Of a DNA stretch of 64,000 nt, positions 41,657-49,344 are shown piece after piece. How positions within the stretch are numbered: position 1 is the first letter of the stretch; each line of letters begins with the position of its first letter. The notes beneath the pieces are model-generated. The model ran no database searches. It was not told where the DNA came from and saw only the letters and a list, made by a program, of their open reading frames with translations. Made by a program: the position numbers and the translations under genes. Origin of the DNA: Nocardioides anomalus (GTDB lineage: Bacteria; Actinomycetota; Actinomycetes; Propionibacteriales; Nocardioidaceae); the NCBI RefSeq assembly GCF_011046535.1, contig NZ_CP049257.1, positions 2,418,001 through 2,482,000 on the forward strand. Reading direction: 5' to 3'.

Positions 41657-41666
41657 ACCCTAGGCT
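41657..41666. promoter_or_regulatory. Overlapping divergent -10 elements of rpe and an SDR gene
   Basis: ACCCTAGGCT holds TAGGGT on the minus strand (41662-41657) and TAGGCT on the plus strand (41661-41666), sharing the TA pair. Each ends exactly 6 nt before a GTG start (41650 and 41673). The two starts are only 22 bp apart. RNA polymerase cannot occupy both at once, so mutual exclusion is likely. Confidence 0.65.
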
Positions 41667-41672
41667 GATCGG

Positions 41673-42338
41673 GTGCCCATCGCCCTCGTGACCGGCGCGG
41701 GCCGCGCCGACAGCATCGCCGCGGGCGTCGTGCCGCGGCTCGCCGCCGACGGCTGGCAGGTCGTGACCTCCGATCTCGACGCCGGCGACGTGCCGTGCGA
41801 CCTGGCCGCGCCCGACGGCCCCGAGGCCCTGCTGGCGACGGTCGCCGACACCCACGGCCCGGTCTCCGCGCTGGTGCTCAGCCACGCGCACGACGTGGAG
41901 ACCGGTGTGCTCGACACCACGGCGACGGCCTTCGACGAGCACGTCGCGGTCAATGCCCGCGCCGCACTGCTGCTCGTGGCGGCGTTCGCCCGCCAGGTCC
42001 CCGAGGGCGGGGGCGCGGTCGTCGCGCTGACCAGCGACGCGACCAGCGGCAACCTGCCGTACGGCGCGTCGAAGGGCGCGCTCGACCGGCTGGTCATCGC
42101 GGCCGCGCGCGAGCTGGGGCCGCTCGGCGTCTCGGCCAACGTGCTCAACCCGGGGCCGGTCGACACCGGGTGGATGGACGAGCAGATCCGTGCGGCGGTG
42201 GTCGAGCGGACACCGCTGGGCCGGCTCGGGACGCCGGCGGACATCGCCGAGGTCGTGGCCTTCCTGGTGTCCCCGGGCGGGCGCTGGGTCAGCGGCCAGC
42301 TGCTGCACGCCGACGGCGGGTTCTCGGCGGCCTACTGA
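41673..42338 (+). CDS. Short-chain dehydrogenase/reductase
   Basis: 221 aa, FabG-like SDR. Cofactor motif LVTGAGRADSIAAG is a variant of TGxxxGxG; the catalytic Tyr-Lys is YGASK, and the C-terminal GRLGTPADIAEVVAFLVSP and GQLLHADGGFS are family-typical. The usual NAG motif reads LSHAHD, a divergence. The substrate is unknown. It overlaps the convergent marR stop by 7 bp. Confidence 0.85.
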   Translation: MPIALVTGAGRADSIAAGVVPRLAADGWQVVTSDLDAGDVPCDLAAPDGPEALLATVADTHGPVSALVLSHAHDVETGVLDTTATAFDEHVAVNARAALLLVAAFARQVPEGGGAVVALTSDATSGNLPYGASKGALDRLVIAAARELGPLGVSANVLNPGPVDTGWMDEQIRAAVVERTPLGRLGTPADIAEVVAFLVSPGGRWVSGQLLHADGGFSAAY

Positions 42339-42886
42339 GCCGGTGCCGCCGCGGCGGCCGCCTGCTGGGCCGGACAGCGCCCCTCCGGGCGGCCGCACGC
42401 ACCGAAGTCGCAGGTCCGGCACCACCACGCCCCGCCCTCGCCCCCGGCCCGACGGTCCGCCACCCGGGCCCGCACGCGCGCCTCGACCACGGCGCCCAGG
42501 AGCGCCTCCAGCTGCACCCGCTCGTCCTCGTCGAGCCCGGCCACGGTCTCGGCCAGCACGGCCTCGCGGGCGGCCCGGGCGGCCGCGGCCCGCTCACGGC
42601 CGGTCGCGGTGAGCTGCACCTCGACCTGGCGTCGGTCCTGCGTGCCCGCTCGGCGCTCGACCAGCCCCTCGCGCTCCAGCAGCGCGACCAGGCGCACAGC
42701 GCCCGAGTGCGTCAGGCCGAGCACGTCGGCCACCCGGCCGACCGGCGCGCCGCCGAGGAACTCCGCCAGGGCCAGCAACGCCGTCGTACCGCTCGCGCTC
42801 AGGCCGCCGGCCGCGCGCGCCGCCCGCTCCGCGTCGTCGGCGACGCCGAGGGCGGCCGCGCCCAGGAGGTTTGACAGCCGGTCCAC
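42332..42886 (-). CDS. MarR-family regulator with a C-terminal four-Cys motif
   Basis: 184 aa. Winged helix: LALAEFLGGAPVGRVADVLGLTHSGAVRLVALLEREGLVERRAG, then long helices for dimerisation. The C-terminus carries WWCRTCDFGACGRPEGRCP, a C-x2-C-x4-C-x6-C cluster that could bind zinc or sense redox. The GTG at 42886 is 6 nt after TACAAT, overlapping a palindromic operator. It probably represses itself and the divergent SRPBCC gene. Confidence 0.85.
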   Translation of the reverse strand: MDRLSNLLGAAALGVADDAERAARAAGGLSASGTTALLALAEFLGGAPVGRVADVLGLTHSGAVRLVALLEREGLVERRAGTQDRRQVEVQLTATGRERAAAARAAREAVLAETVAGLDEDERVQLEALLGAVVEARVRARVADRRAGGEGGAWWCRTCDFGACGRPEGRCPAQQAAAAAAPAQ

Positions 42887-42892
42887 GGAGGG

Positions 42893-42915
42893 ATTGTATG
42901 AGAGAGTCATACAGT
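42893..42915. promoter_or_regulatory. MarR operator and divergent -10 elements
   Basis: TGTATGA-GAGAG-TCATACA (42895-42913) is a perfect 7-bp inverted repeat with a 5-bp spacer. It overlaps the -10 of marR (TACAAT, minus, 42898-42893) and that of the SRPBCC gene (TACAGT, plus, 42910-42915). Binding there would block both promoters. Confidence 0.7.
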
Positions 42916-42935
42916 TTCCGAGGAGGAGATGCGAC

Positions 42936-43361
42936 ATGTCCGACTTCGTGGCCGAGGCCCAGACCGACATCGCCGCCGAGCCGGAGCGGGTGTGGGCAGC
43001 GCTGACCGAGCCCGAGCAGATCGCCGCCTGGATGCTGGGCTCGCGGGTCACCACGACCTGGGAGGTCGGCTCCCCCATCACGTGGGACGGCGAGCACGAC
43101 GGCACGACCTACCAGGACAAGGGCGAGGTGCTGACCTACGACGAGCCCCACGAGCTCTCGGTGACGCACTACAGCCCGATGATGGGCCAGCCGGACGAGC
43201 CGGAGAGCTACCACACGCTCGTCTACACGCTGCGCGCCACCGACGACGGCACCCGGCTGGCGCTGACCCAGGACGGCAACGACTCCGCCGAGCAGGCCGA
43301 GCAGTTCAGCCAGAACTGGCAGCACATGCTCGACGCGCTCAGGGCGCACGTCGAGGACTAG
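42936..43361 (+). CDS. SRPBCC (START-like/AHSA1) protein
   Basis: 141 aa ligand-pocket protein: DIAAEPERVWAALTEPEQIAAWMLG, TTYQDKGEVLTYDEPHELSVTHYSP and LTQDGNDSAEQAEQFSQNWQHMLDAL. AHSA1-like members bind hydrophobic compounds; with a MarR next to it, a stress or aromatic-response role is plausible. AGGAGGAG lies 7 nt before the ATG. Its TAG shares CTAG with the convergent ligD-like gene. Confidence 0.88.
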   Translation: MSDFVAEAQTDIAAEPERVWAALTEPEQIAAWMLGSRVTTTWEVGSPITWDGEHDGTTYQDKGEVLTYDEPHELSVTHYSPMMGQPDEPESYHTLVYTLRATDDGTRLALTQDGNDSAEQAEQFSQNWQHMLDALRAHVED

Positions 43362-44323
43362 GACTCCTCCGACTCCTCGGGCGTCTCCGCACCCTCGGCC
43401 TCGTCCCGCTCGGCCCACTCCAGGAGCGGGCGCAGGTCGAAGACGTGGGCGTCGATGTCGGCGTGCAGGTCGCCCACCTCGGCGAAGCGCTGCGGCACCG
43501 TGAAGATCGTGAAGTCGTGCGGGTCGACGTCGGGCACCTCGTCCCAGGTGATGGGCGTGGAGACGCGGGCGTCGGGCAGGCCGCGCACGGAGTACGCCGC
43601 GGCGATGGTGTGGTCGCGGGCGTTCTGGTTGTAGTCCACGAACAGCTTGGTCGGGTCGCGGTCCTTGCGCCACCAGGTCGTCGTCACGTCGTCGGGCGCC
43701 CGGCGCTCGATCTCCCGGGCGAAGGCGAGGGCGGCGCGGCGCACGTCCTTGAACCCGTGGTCGGGGTGGATGCGCACGTAGACGTGCAGCCCCTTGCCGC
43801 CCGAGGTCTTGGGGAAGCCGACGGCGCCGAGCTCGTCGAGGACCTCGTGGACCACGCCGGCCACCCGCTGCGCGCACGCGAAGTCGCAGTCGTCGCCGGG
43901 GTCGAGGTCGATGCGCCACTCGTCGGGCTTCTCGGTGTCGGCGCGGCGGCTGTTCCAGGGGTGGAACTCCACCGTCGACATCTGCACCGCCCAGATCACC
44001 GCGCCGAGCTCGGTCACGCAGAGCTCGTCGGCGGTGCGGCCCCAGCGCGGGAAGAAGAGCTGCACGGTCTCGACCCAGTCCGGGGCGCCGGCCGGCAACC
44101 GCTTCTGGTGCACCTTCGCCTCGGCCAGGCCCTTGGGGAAGCGGTGCAGCATGCACGGCCGCTCGCGCAGCGCGTTGACGATGCCGGGGCCCACGGAGCG
44201 GTAGTACTCGACGAGGTCCAGCTTGGTCGCCCCGCTCTCCGGGAAGTACACCCGGTCGGGGTTGCTCACGCGCACGATGCGGCCGTCCACCTCGACCTCG
44301 ACGGCAGGGGGCTTCGCGGCCAT
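43358..44323 (-). CDS. Stand-alone LigD polymerase/primase-domain protein
   Basis: 321 aa, archaeo-eukaryotic primase-like domain of NHEJ LigD without ligase or phosphoesterase domains. Visible: VSNPDRVYFPESGATKLDLVEYY, CMLHRFPKG, EFHPWNSRRADTEKPDEWRIDLDPGDDCDFACA with catalytic Asp pair, KTSGGKGLHVYV and KLFVDYNQNARDHTIAAAYS. It would add nucleotides during end-joining or base repair; no ku or ligase gene is near. Start ATG 7 nt after TACGGT. The C-terminus is an acidic tail. Confidence 0.9.
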   Translation of the reverse strand: MAAKPPAVEVEVDGRIVRVSNPDRVYFPESGATKLDLVEYYRSVGPGIVNALRERPCMLHRFPKGLAEAKVHQKRLPAGAPDWVETVQLFFPRWGRTADELCVTELGAVIWAVQMSTVEFHPWNSRRADTEKPDEWRIDLDPGDDCDFACAQRVAGVVHEVLDELGAVGFPKTSGGKGLHVYVRIHPDHGFKDVRRAALAFAREIERRAPDDVTTTWWRKDRDPTKLFVDYNQNARDHTIAAAYSVRGLPDARVSTPITWDEVPDVDPHDFTIFTVPQRFAEVGDLHADIDAHVFDLRPLLEWAERDEAEGAETPEESEES

Positions 44324-44330
44324 GCCGTGG

Positions 44331-44340
44331 ACCGTAGCGT
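44331..44340. promoter_or_regulatory. Overlapping divergent -10 elements of the ligD-like and ATPase genes
   Basis: ACCGTAGCGT holds TACGGT (minus, 44336-44331, 7 nt before the ATG at 44323) and TAGCGT (plus, 44335-44340, 6 nt before the GTG at 44347). They share two bases, as in the rpe/SDR pair. Confidence 0.6.
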
Positions 44341-44346
44341 GAGCGC

Positions 44347-45078
44347 GTGAGCATGTTCGACCAGCCGCCGGTGGTGCGTGTCGACCGGTCGCCGCACGCG
44401 CAGCCGTCGTACGACGAGTGGCCGGCCACCGTGCCGGCCGTCGCGCAGCTGCTGCGCGAGGGGCTCACCCTCGACCCCGGCGTCACCTTCCTGGTGGGCG
44501 AGAACGGCTCGGGCAAGTCCACGATCGTCGAGGCGGTGGCGATGATGTTCGGCCTGTCCCCCGAGGGCGGCAGCCGGCAGGGGCTGCACTCGACCCGTCC
44601 GAGCGAGTCGGGACTGGCCGAGTGGCTGCGGATGCAGCGCGGGCTCGGCGCGCCGCGGTGGGGCTTCTTCCTGCGCGCCGAGACCATGCACGGCTGGTAC
44701 ACCTACCTCGAGGAGCACCCCGATCCGGCCCGGCCGGACCCGGTCTTCCACGAGCTGAGCCACGGTGAGTCGTTCCTCGAGCTCCTCCGGGCACGGTTCT
44801 CCTCCCCCGGCTTCTACTGCCTCGACGAGCCGGAGGCGGCGCTGTCCTTCAGCTCGACCCTCGGGCTCATCGGCGTGCTGCACGACGTGACCAGCGCCGG
44901 CGGGCAGGTCCTGTGCGCCACGCACTCACCCGTGCTGGCCGCGATGCCGGGGGCGACGATCCTCGAGGTCGGCGACTGGGGGCTGCGGCGCACCACCTGG
45001 GACGAGCTCGAGCTGGTCCGGCACTGGAAGGCCTACCTCGAGGCGCCGCAGCGCTACCTGCGCCACGTGCTCGACTGA
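44347..45078 (+). CDS. AAA-type ATPase, ABC-like
   Basis: 243 aa single ABC-type ATPase domain without transporter partners. Walker A LVGENGSGKST (~50-59), the helical insert with GLHSTRPSESGLAEWLRMQRG, signature-like LSHGESFLELL, Walker B FYCLDEPEAALSF and His switch CATHSPVLAAMPG. Related to predicted ATPases near DNA repair and OLD-like proteins. It is divergent from the LigD-polymerase gene across a shared promoter. Function unknown; a repair role is inference. Confidence 0.85.
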   Translation: MSMFDQPPVVRVDRSPHAQPSYDEWPATVPAVAQLLREGLTLDPGVTFLVGENGSGKSTIVEAVAMMFGLSPEGGSRQGLHSTRPSESGLAEWLRMQRGLGAPRWGFFLRAETMHGWYTYLEEHPDPARPDPVFHELSHGESFLELLRARFSSPGFYCLDEPEAALSFSSTLGLIGVLHDVTSAGGQVLCATHSPVLAAMPGATILEVGDWGLRRTTWDELELVRHWKAYLEAPQRYLRHVLD

Positions 45079-45085
45079 GACCGGA

Positions 45086-46477
45086 CTACACCAGCTTGCG
45101 GAACAGGGCGAGGAACATCGCGTCCGTCCCGTGCCGGTGCGGCCAGAGCTGGACCGTGCCCGGCACCGGACCGTCCGAGCGCGGCACGCCCGCGAACAGC
45201 GGGGTCAGGTCGGCCAGGTCGACGTCGGCCCGGGCGCCGTTCACCGAGGTGACGACGTTGGAGGTCTCGCTCAGCACCGGCGAGCACGTGGCGTAGAGGA
45301 CCACGCCGCCGGGCCGGACCAGGTCCAGCGCCGAGCGCAGCAGCTGGCGCTGGAGCAGGACCAGCTGCACCAGGTCGTCGGGCTTGCGGCGCCAGCGGGC
45401 CTCCGGGCGGCGGCGGAGCGCGCCCAGCCCGGTGCAGGGGGCGTCGACGAGGACGCGGTCGAAGACGCCGGGGCGGTACGGCGCGAGGGTGCCGTCCGCG
45501 GCCACGACCCCGGCCACCCCCGGGGCGTAGGCGCCGCCGTCCAGCAGCGTGCGCCGCACCAGGCCGGCCCGGGCGGGGAGCCGCTCGCTGGCCACCAGCC
45601 GCGCCCCGCGCTGGGCGGCCAGCGCGGCCAGCAGCCCGGACTTGCCGCCCGGGCCCGCGCACAGGTCCAGCCACAGCTCGTCGCGGCCCTCCAGCGGCGC
45701 CTCGGCCGTCGCGACCGCGACCAGCTGGGAGCCCTCGTCCTGCACGGCGGCGCGGCCCTCGGCCACGGCGGGCACCGAGCGCGGGTCGCCGCCCTCGAGC
45801 ACCGTGCCGTACGGCGAGTAGGGCGTCGGCTCCCCCGGCAGCTCCTCGCGGCTGGCGCGGCCGGGGCGGGCGACCAGGGTCACGCGCGGGTTCTCGTTGT
45901 CGGCCTCGAGCAGGGCGTCGAGCTCGTCGCGCCCGGTCGCGCCGAGCGCCTCGCGCAGCTCGTCGACGACCCACTCCGGGTGGCTGAACGCCAGGGCGGC
46001 ATACCGGCTCGGCGACGTGCGCGGATCGGGCGTGATCGTCTCGATCCAGCCGGCCAGGTCCTGCTGGCTGACCTTGCGCAGCACGGCGTTGGCGAAGTTC
46101 GCGGCGCCGGAGCTGACCCGGGCGCGCACCAGGTCGACGGTGGTGCTGATCGCGGCGTGGTCGGGCACGCGCATGGACAGCAGCTGGTGGGTGCCGAGCC
46201 GCAGCGCGTCGAGGACCTTGGACTCCACCTTGGACAGCGGCCGGTCGATGCAGGCGGCCAGCACGGCGTCGTAGGTACCGCGCCGGCGGATGGTGCCGGA
46301 CGCGAGCTCGGTGGCGAAGGCCGCGTCGCGGCCCTCGAGCCCGTAGTGGCGCAGGGCGGCCGGCAGGACCAGGTTGGTGTACGCGCGGTCGACCCGGACG
46401 GCCTTCAGCACGTCGAGCGCGGCCGCGCGCGCCGGGTCGAGCACGACCTTGCGCCCGGCCTGACGGGGCTCAGCCAT
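45086..46477 (-). CDS. rsmB: 16S rRNA m5C967 methyltransferase
   Basis: 463 aa. N-terminal NusB-like RNA-binding domain (ARAAALDVLKAVRVDRAYTNLVLP, ELASGTIRRRGTYDAVLA) and C-terminal Rossmann methylase: SAM site LDLCAGPGGKSGLLAAL, DAPCTGLGALRRRPEARWR with the first Cys and YATCSPVLSETSNVV with the second. SAM-dependent. Overlaps the mmcQ end by 8 bp; part of the def-fmt-rsmB group. Confidence 0.95.
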   Translation of the reverse strand: MAEPRQAGRKVVLDPARAAALDVLKAVRVDRAYTNLVLPAALRHYGLEGRDAAFATELASGTIRRRGTYDAVLAACIDRPLSKVESKVLDALRLGTHQLLSMRVPDHAAISTTVDLVRARVSSGAANFANAVLRKVSQQDLAGWIETITPDPRTSPSRYAALAFSHPEWVVDELREALGATGRDELDALLEADNENPRVTLVARPGRASREELPGEPTPYSPYGTVLEGGDPRSVPAVAEGRAAVQDEGSQLVAVATAEAPLEGRDELWLDLCAGPGGKSGLLAALAAQRGARLVASERLPARAGLVRRTLLDGGAYAPGVAGVVAADGTLAPYRPGVFDRVLVDAPCTGLGALRRRPEARWRRKPDDLVQLVLLQRQLLRSALDLVRPGGVVLYATCSPVLSETSNVVTSVNGARADVDLADLTPLFAGVPRSDGPVPGTVQLWPHRHGTDAMFLALFRKLV

Positions 46478-46886
46478 CGGCCAGGAACGCCTTGCGCAGG
46501 GCCGGCGGGGCCTTGGTCAGCCACGCGTCGGTGAGGATCTCGGCCAGCTCGTCGCGACTGACCTCGCCGAGGCGGGACTGCTGGACCAGGACCGCGGCGT
46601 AGCCGTGGAAGTGGTCGATGGTGAAGAACGGCAGGGTCGGGTCGTCGACCAGCGCCTGCTTGTCGGACTCGTCGGGGACCTGGATGACCAGCAGGTCGGT
46701 GAACGGCTCGCCGGTGGCCGGGTCGAGCGCCGTCCTCCCCGGGGGGCGGTGCATGACGAACCCCTTGCCACGCACCTTGTAGGTCGGGTTGTCGCCCCAC
46801 GACGTGCCCAGCTCGACCTCGGGCAGCCCCAGGCAGATCTCGGCGACGTCCTCGGGCGTCGCCGCGCGGGTGCGCGCTGCGGTCAC
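46470..46886 (-). CDS. MmcQ/YjbR-family protein
   Basis: 138 aa; YjbR-type DNA-binding fold: TPEDVAEICLGLPEVELGTSWGDNPTYKVRGKGFVMH, FTIDHFHGYAAVLVQ and ELAEILTDAWLTKAPPALRKAFL. No established function. The GTG at 46886 is 7 nt after TAGCGT, whose first three bases are the fmt stop codon. An in-frame GTG at 46895 would lie inside that hexamer. It is inserted between fmt and rsmB. Confidence 0.85.
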   Translation of the reverse strand: MTAARTRAATPEDVAEICLGLPEVELGTSWGDNPTYKVRGKGFVMHRPPGRTALDPATGEPFTDLLVIQVPDESDKQALVDDPTLPFFTIDHFHGYAAVLVQQSRLGEVSRDELAEILTDAWLTKAPPALRKAFLADG

Positions 46887-46893
46887 GCCGGTC

Positions 46894-46899
46894 ACGCTA
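46894..46899 (-). promoter_or_regulatory. -10 element of the mmcQ-like gene, overlapping the fmt stop
   Basis: TAGCGT on the minus strand begins with the TAG stop of fmt and ends 7 nt before the GTG at 46886. This internal promoter would allow mmcQ-rsmB expression without def-fmt. Confidence 0.5.
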
Positions 46900-47823
46900 C
46901 TCGCCAAAGCGCTCGCCCTCAGGCGGAAGGCGCAGCCCGCGGGCCCAGTCCGCGGCCGCCACCTGCCGGGCCCCGAAGGCCTTGACCTCACCGAGCCGGA
47001 CGGCCTCCGTGGCGGTGCCGACCAGGACCTCGGCCTTGCCCACGCGCAGGGCGCCGGGCTCGAGCCGCTCGCTGCTCAGGGTGACCGGTCCGAGCTTGAC
47101 CCGCGTGCCGGCGTACGTCGTCCAGGCGCCGGGCGCGGGCGTGCAGGCGCGGATCCGCCGGTCGACCCCGACCGCCGGCTCGGTCCAGTCGACCTGGGCG
47201 TCCTCGACGGTGATCTTGGGGGCGTAGGACAGGCCCTCGGGCTGCTGCGGCCGGGCCTCGATGCTGCCGTCGGCCAGGCCGTCGAGGGTGGCCACGAGGA
47301 GGCCGGCGCCGCCGTCGGCCAGCCGGGCCAGCAGGTCACCCGCGGTGTCGGTGGGCCGGATCCGCTCGGTCATCACGCCGAAGGCCGGGCCCGCGTCCAT
47401 CTCCTTGACGATGCGGAACGTCGTCGCACCGGTCACCTCGTCACCGGCCCAGATGGCGTGCTGCACCGGTGCGGCGCCGCGCCACGCGGGCAGGCACGAG
47501 AAGTGCAGGTTGACCCAGCCGAGCGGCGCGAGGTCGAGGGCGCTCTGGGGCAGCAGCGCGCCGTACGCGACGACCGGGCAGCAGTCCGGCTCGAGCGCGC
47601 GGAGCGCCTCCTGGAAGTCGGGGTCGCGCGGGTGCTCGGGCTTGAGCACCGGGACCCCGAGCTCCTCGGCCAGCTGGGCGACCGGGCTGGGCGTCAGCCT
47701 GCGACCACGCCCGGCGGGCGCGTCGGGGCGGGTGACCACCCCGACGAGCTCGTGGGCGGAGTCGGCGATCGCCTGGAGGCTGGGCAACGCCACCTCGGGC
47801 GTCCCGGCGAAGACCAGCCGCAT
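46897..47823 (-). CDS. fmt: Methionyl-tRNA formyltransferase
   Basis: 308 aa, formylates initiator Met-tRNA using 10-formyl-THF. N-terminal catalytic domain: [62 protein letters not shown] (with the HxSCLP and Asn/His/Asp active-site region), [17 protein letters not shown]-terminal OB domain YAGTRVKLG. The ATG overlaps the def stop by one base, keeping formylation and deformylation genes coupled. Confidence 0.96.
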   Translation of the reverse strand: MRLVFAGTPEVALPSLQAIADSAHELVGVVTRPDAPAGRGRRLTPSPVAQLAEELGVPVLKPEHPRDPDFQEALRALEPDCCPVVAYGALLPQSALDLAPLGWVNLHFSCLPAWRGAAPVQHAIWAGDEVTGATTFRIVKEMDAGPAFGVMTERIRPTDTAGDLLARLADGGAGLLVATLDGLADGSIEARPQQPEGLSYAPKITVEDAQVDWTEPAVGVDRRIRACTPAPGAWTTYAGTRVKLGPVTLSSERLEPGALRVGKAEVLVGTATEAVRLGEVKAFGARQVAAADWARGLRLPPEGERFGE

Positions 47824-48365
47824 CAGCGGCCCAGCCCGCCCATGGGGTGCGGCGAGACCTTGACCGTCGGCGCGGTGGCGCCGAACCACTCGGCCTCGCG
47901 GATCGCCTTCTTGGCCGCCCGCTTGGTCTCGTCGTCGAGGCGGTCCACGAACAGCACGCCGTCGAGGTGGTCGGTCTCGTGCTGCAGGGCCCGGGCCAGC
48001 AGCTCGGTGCCCTCGACCGTCACGGGCTCGCCGTGCACGTCGAAGCCCTTGGCCACCACGTGCAGCGCCCGGTGGCAGTCGAAGGCCAGCCCGGGGATCG
48101 ACAGGCACCCCTCGGGACCGAACTGCTCCTCCTCGGACAGGTCCAGCACCGGGTTGACCAGGTGGCCGACCTCGCCGTCGACGTTCCAGGTGAAGACCCG
48201 CAGCCCGACGCCGATCTGCGGCGCGGCCAGCCCCGCGCCGGGAGCGTCGAGCATGGTCTCGGTAAGGTCCTCGACGAGCTTGCGCAGCTCCTTGTCGAAG
48301 TCGACCACCTCGACCGCGCGCTGGCGCAGCACCGGGTCGCCGAACAGGCGGATGGGCTGGATCAC
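47823..48365 (-). CDS. def: Peptide deformylase
   Basis: 180 aa metal hydrolase removing N-formyl from new proteins. All three motifs are present: [18 protein letters not shown] and QHETDHLDG (metal His-His with catalytic Glu). The GTG start lies 6 nt after TAGACT, leaderless. First gene of def-fmt-mmcQ-rsmB. Confidence 0.96.
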   Translation of the reverse strand: MIQPIRLFGDPVLRQRAVEVVDFDKELRKLVEDLTETMLDAPGAGLAAPQIGVGLRVFTWNVDGEVGHLVNPVLDLSEEEQFGPEGCLSIPGLAFDCHRALHVVAKGFDVHGEPVTVEGTELLARALQHETDHLDGVLFVDRLDDETKRAAKKAIREAEWFGATAPTVKVSPHPMGGLGR

Positions 48366-48371
48366 CGGACA

Positions 48372-48377
48372 AGTCTA
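48372..48377 (-). promoter_or_regulatory. -10 element of def-fmt (TAGACT)
   Basis: TAGACT on the minus strand ends 6 nt before the def GTG at 48365. The 154 bp between here and the next gene show a possible ORF remnant but nothing convincing. Confidence 0.6.
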
Positions 48378-48531
48378 GGGAGCCGGCGTCGCGGTCACCT
48401 CGGAGGTGCTCGAGCTCCAGCTGCGCCGCCGCTCGGTGCGCCGGTTCGCTCCGGGCGGCGTGAGCGACGGCCGGCGCGGGGCCGCGGCTGCGCGCGGCGC
48501 TGCGGGCGCTCGGGCTCCCGTCGCGGTGAGC

Positions 48532-49257
48532 TCAGCCCTGGACGGTGGGGCGAATCACCAGCTCGCCGATCTCGACGTCCCACGGCTGGTCCACGCAGAA
48601 CTCCACCGCCCGCGCGACCGCGTCGGGGCTGATCGCGGTGGTGGCGGCGTTCGCCTGGATCCCCGCCCGCACGTCCGGGTCGGTGATGGAGTCGGCGAAG
48701 TCGGTGCGCACGTAGCCGGGCGAGATCGCCGTCGTCTTGACCACGCCGTCGGTCGACTCCTGGCGCAGCCCCTCGAGGAGGGTGCGGACGGCGTTCTTGG
48801 TGGCGGCGTAGACCGCCATCGTCGGGACGATCTTGAGCCCCGCGGTCGAGACGATGGTGACGAAGTGCCCGCGACCCTGCTCGCGGAAGACCGGCAGCGC
48901 CGCGCCGAGGCCGTGCAGCACACCGCGCAGGTTGACGTCGATCATCGCCGCCCAGTCGTCCTCCCGGCCGGCGTCGAGCCGCGAGATCGGCCCGATCCCG
49001 GCGTTGCCCACCAGCACGTCGAGCCGGCCGTGCTCCTCGCGGGCGGCGGCCACCAGCCGGTCGAGGTCCTCGCGGCGGGTGACGTCGGCGGTCACCGCGG
49101 TGGCGCCCAGCTCCTCGGCCAGTGCCTCGATCCGGTCGGTGCGCCGCGCCCCCAGCACGAGTCGCGCGCCGCGGGCGGCCAGACGCCGCGCGGTCGCCTC
49201 CCCGATCCCGCCACTCGCCCCGGTGATGACCACGACCTTGTCCTGCACGTCCGTCAC
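48532..49257 (-). CDS. Short-chain dehydrogenase/reductase under TetR control
   Basis: 241 aa classical SDR: VVITGASGGIGEATARRLA (cofactor), LVGNAGIGPISRLDAG, SVNLRGVLHGL-type NVNLRG motif, IVSTAGLKIVPTMAVYAATKNAV with the Ser-Tyr-Lys triad. The closest groups are NAD(P)-dependent YdfG-like dehydrogenases. The GTG at 49257 was chosen: GAGGAGG lies 8 nt upstream. Divergent from tetR across two palindromes. Confidence 0.88.
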   Translation of the reverse strand: MTDVQDKVVVITGASGGIGEATARRLAARGARLVLGARRTDRIEALAEELGATAVTADVTRREDLDRLVAAAREEHGRLDVLVGNAGIGPISRLDAGREDDWAAMIDVNLRGVLHGLGAALPVFREQGRGHFVTIVSTAGLKIVPTMAVYAATKNAVRTLLEGLRQESTDGVVKTTAISPGYVRTDFADSITDPDVRAGIQANAATTAISPDAVARAVEFCVDQPWDVEIGELVIRPTVQG

Positions 49258-49278
49258 GCCTAGCCTCCTCGGTGAAGC

Positions 49279-49321
49279 GGACACACTGTCCACTTCTTCC
49301 ACTCAACCGGACAACGTGTCC
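49279..49321. promoter_or_regulatory. Two GGACA-N3-TGTCC operators between the SDR gene and tetR
   Basis: GGACACACTGTCC (49279-49291) and GGACAACGTGTCC (49309-49321) are two copies of GGACA-N3-TGTCC, centres 30 bp apart, about three helix turns. They lie between divergent starts and are the natural binding sites for the adjacent TetR. Confidence 0.7.
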
Positions 49322-49344
49322 GTTTTCAAGTCCGGGAGGTGTCG

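Noticed and set aside
48400-48531. Short plus-strand frame ([17 protein letters not shown]) between def and the SDR gene
   Set aside because: No family, becomes Ala/Arg/Gly low-complexity and runs antisense into the SDR gene.
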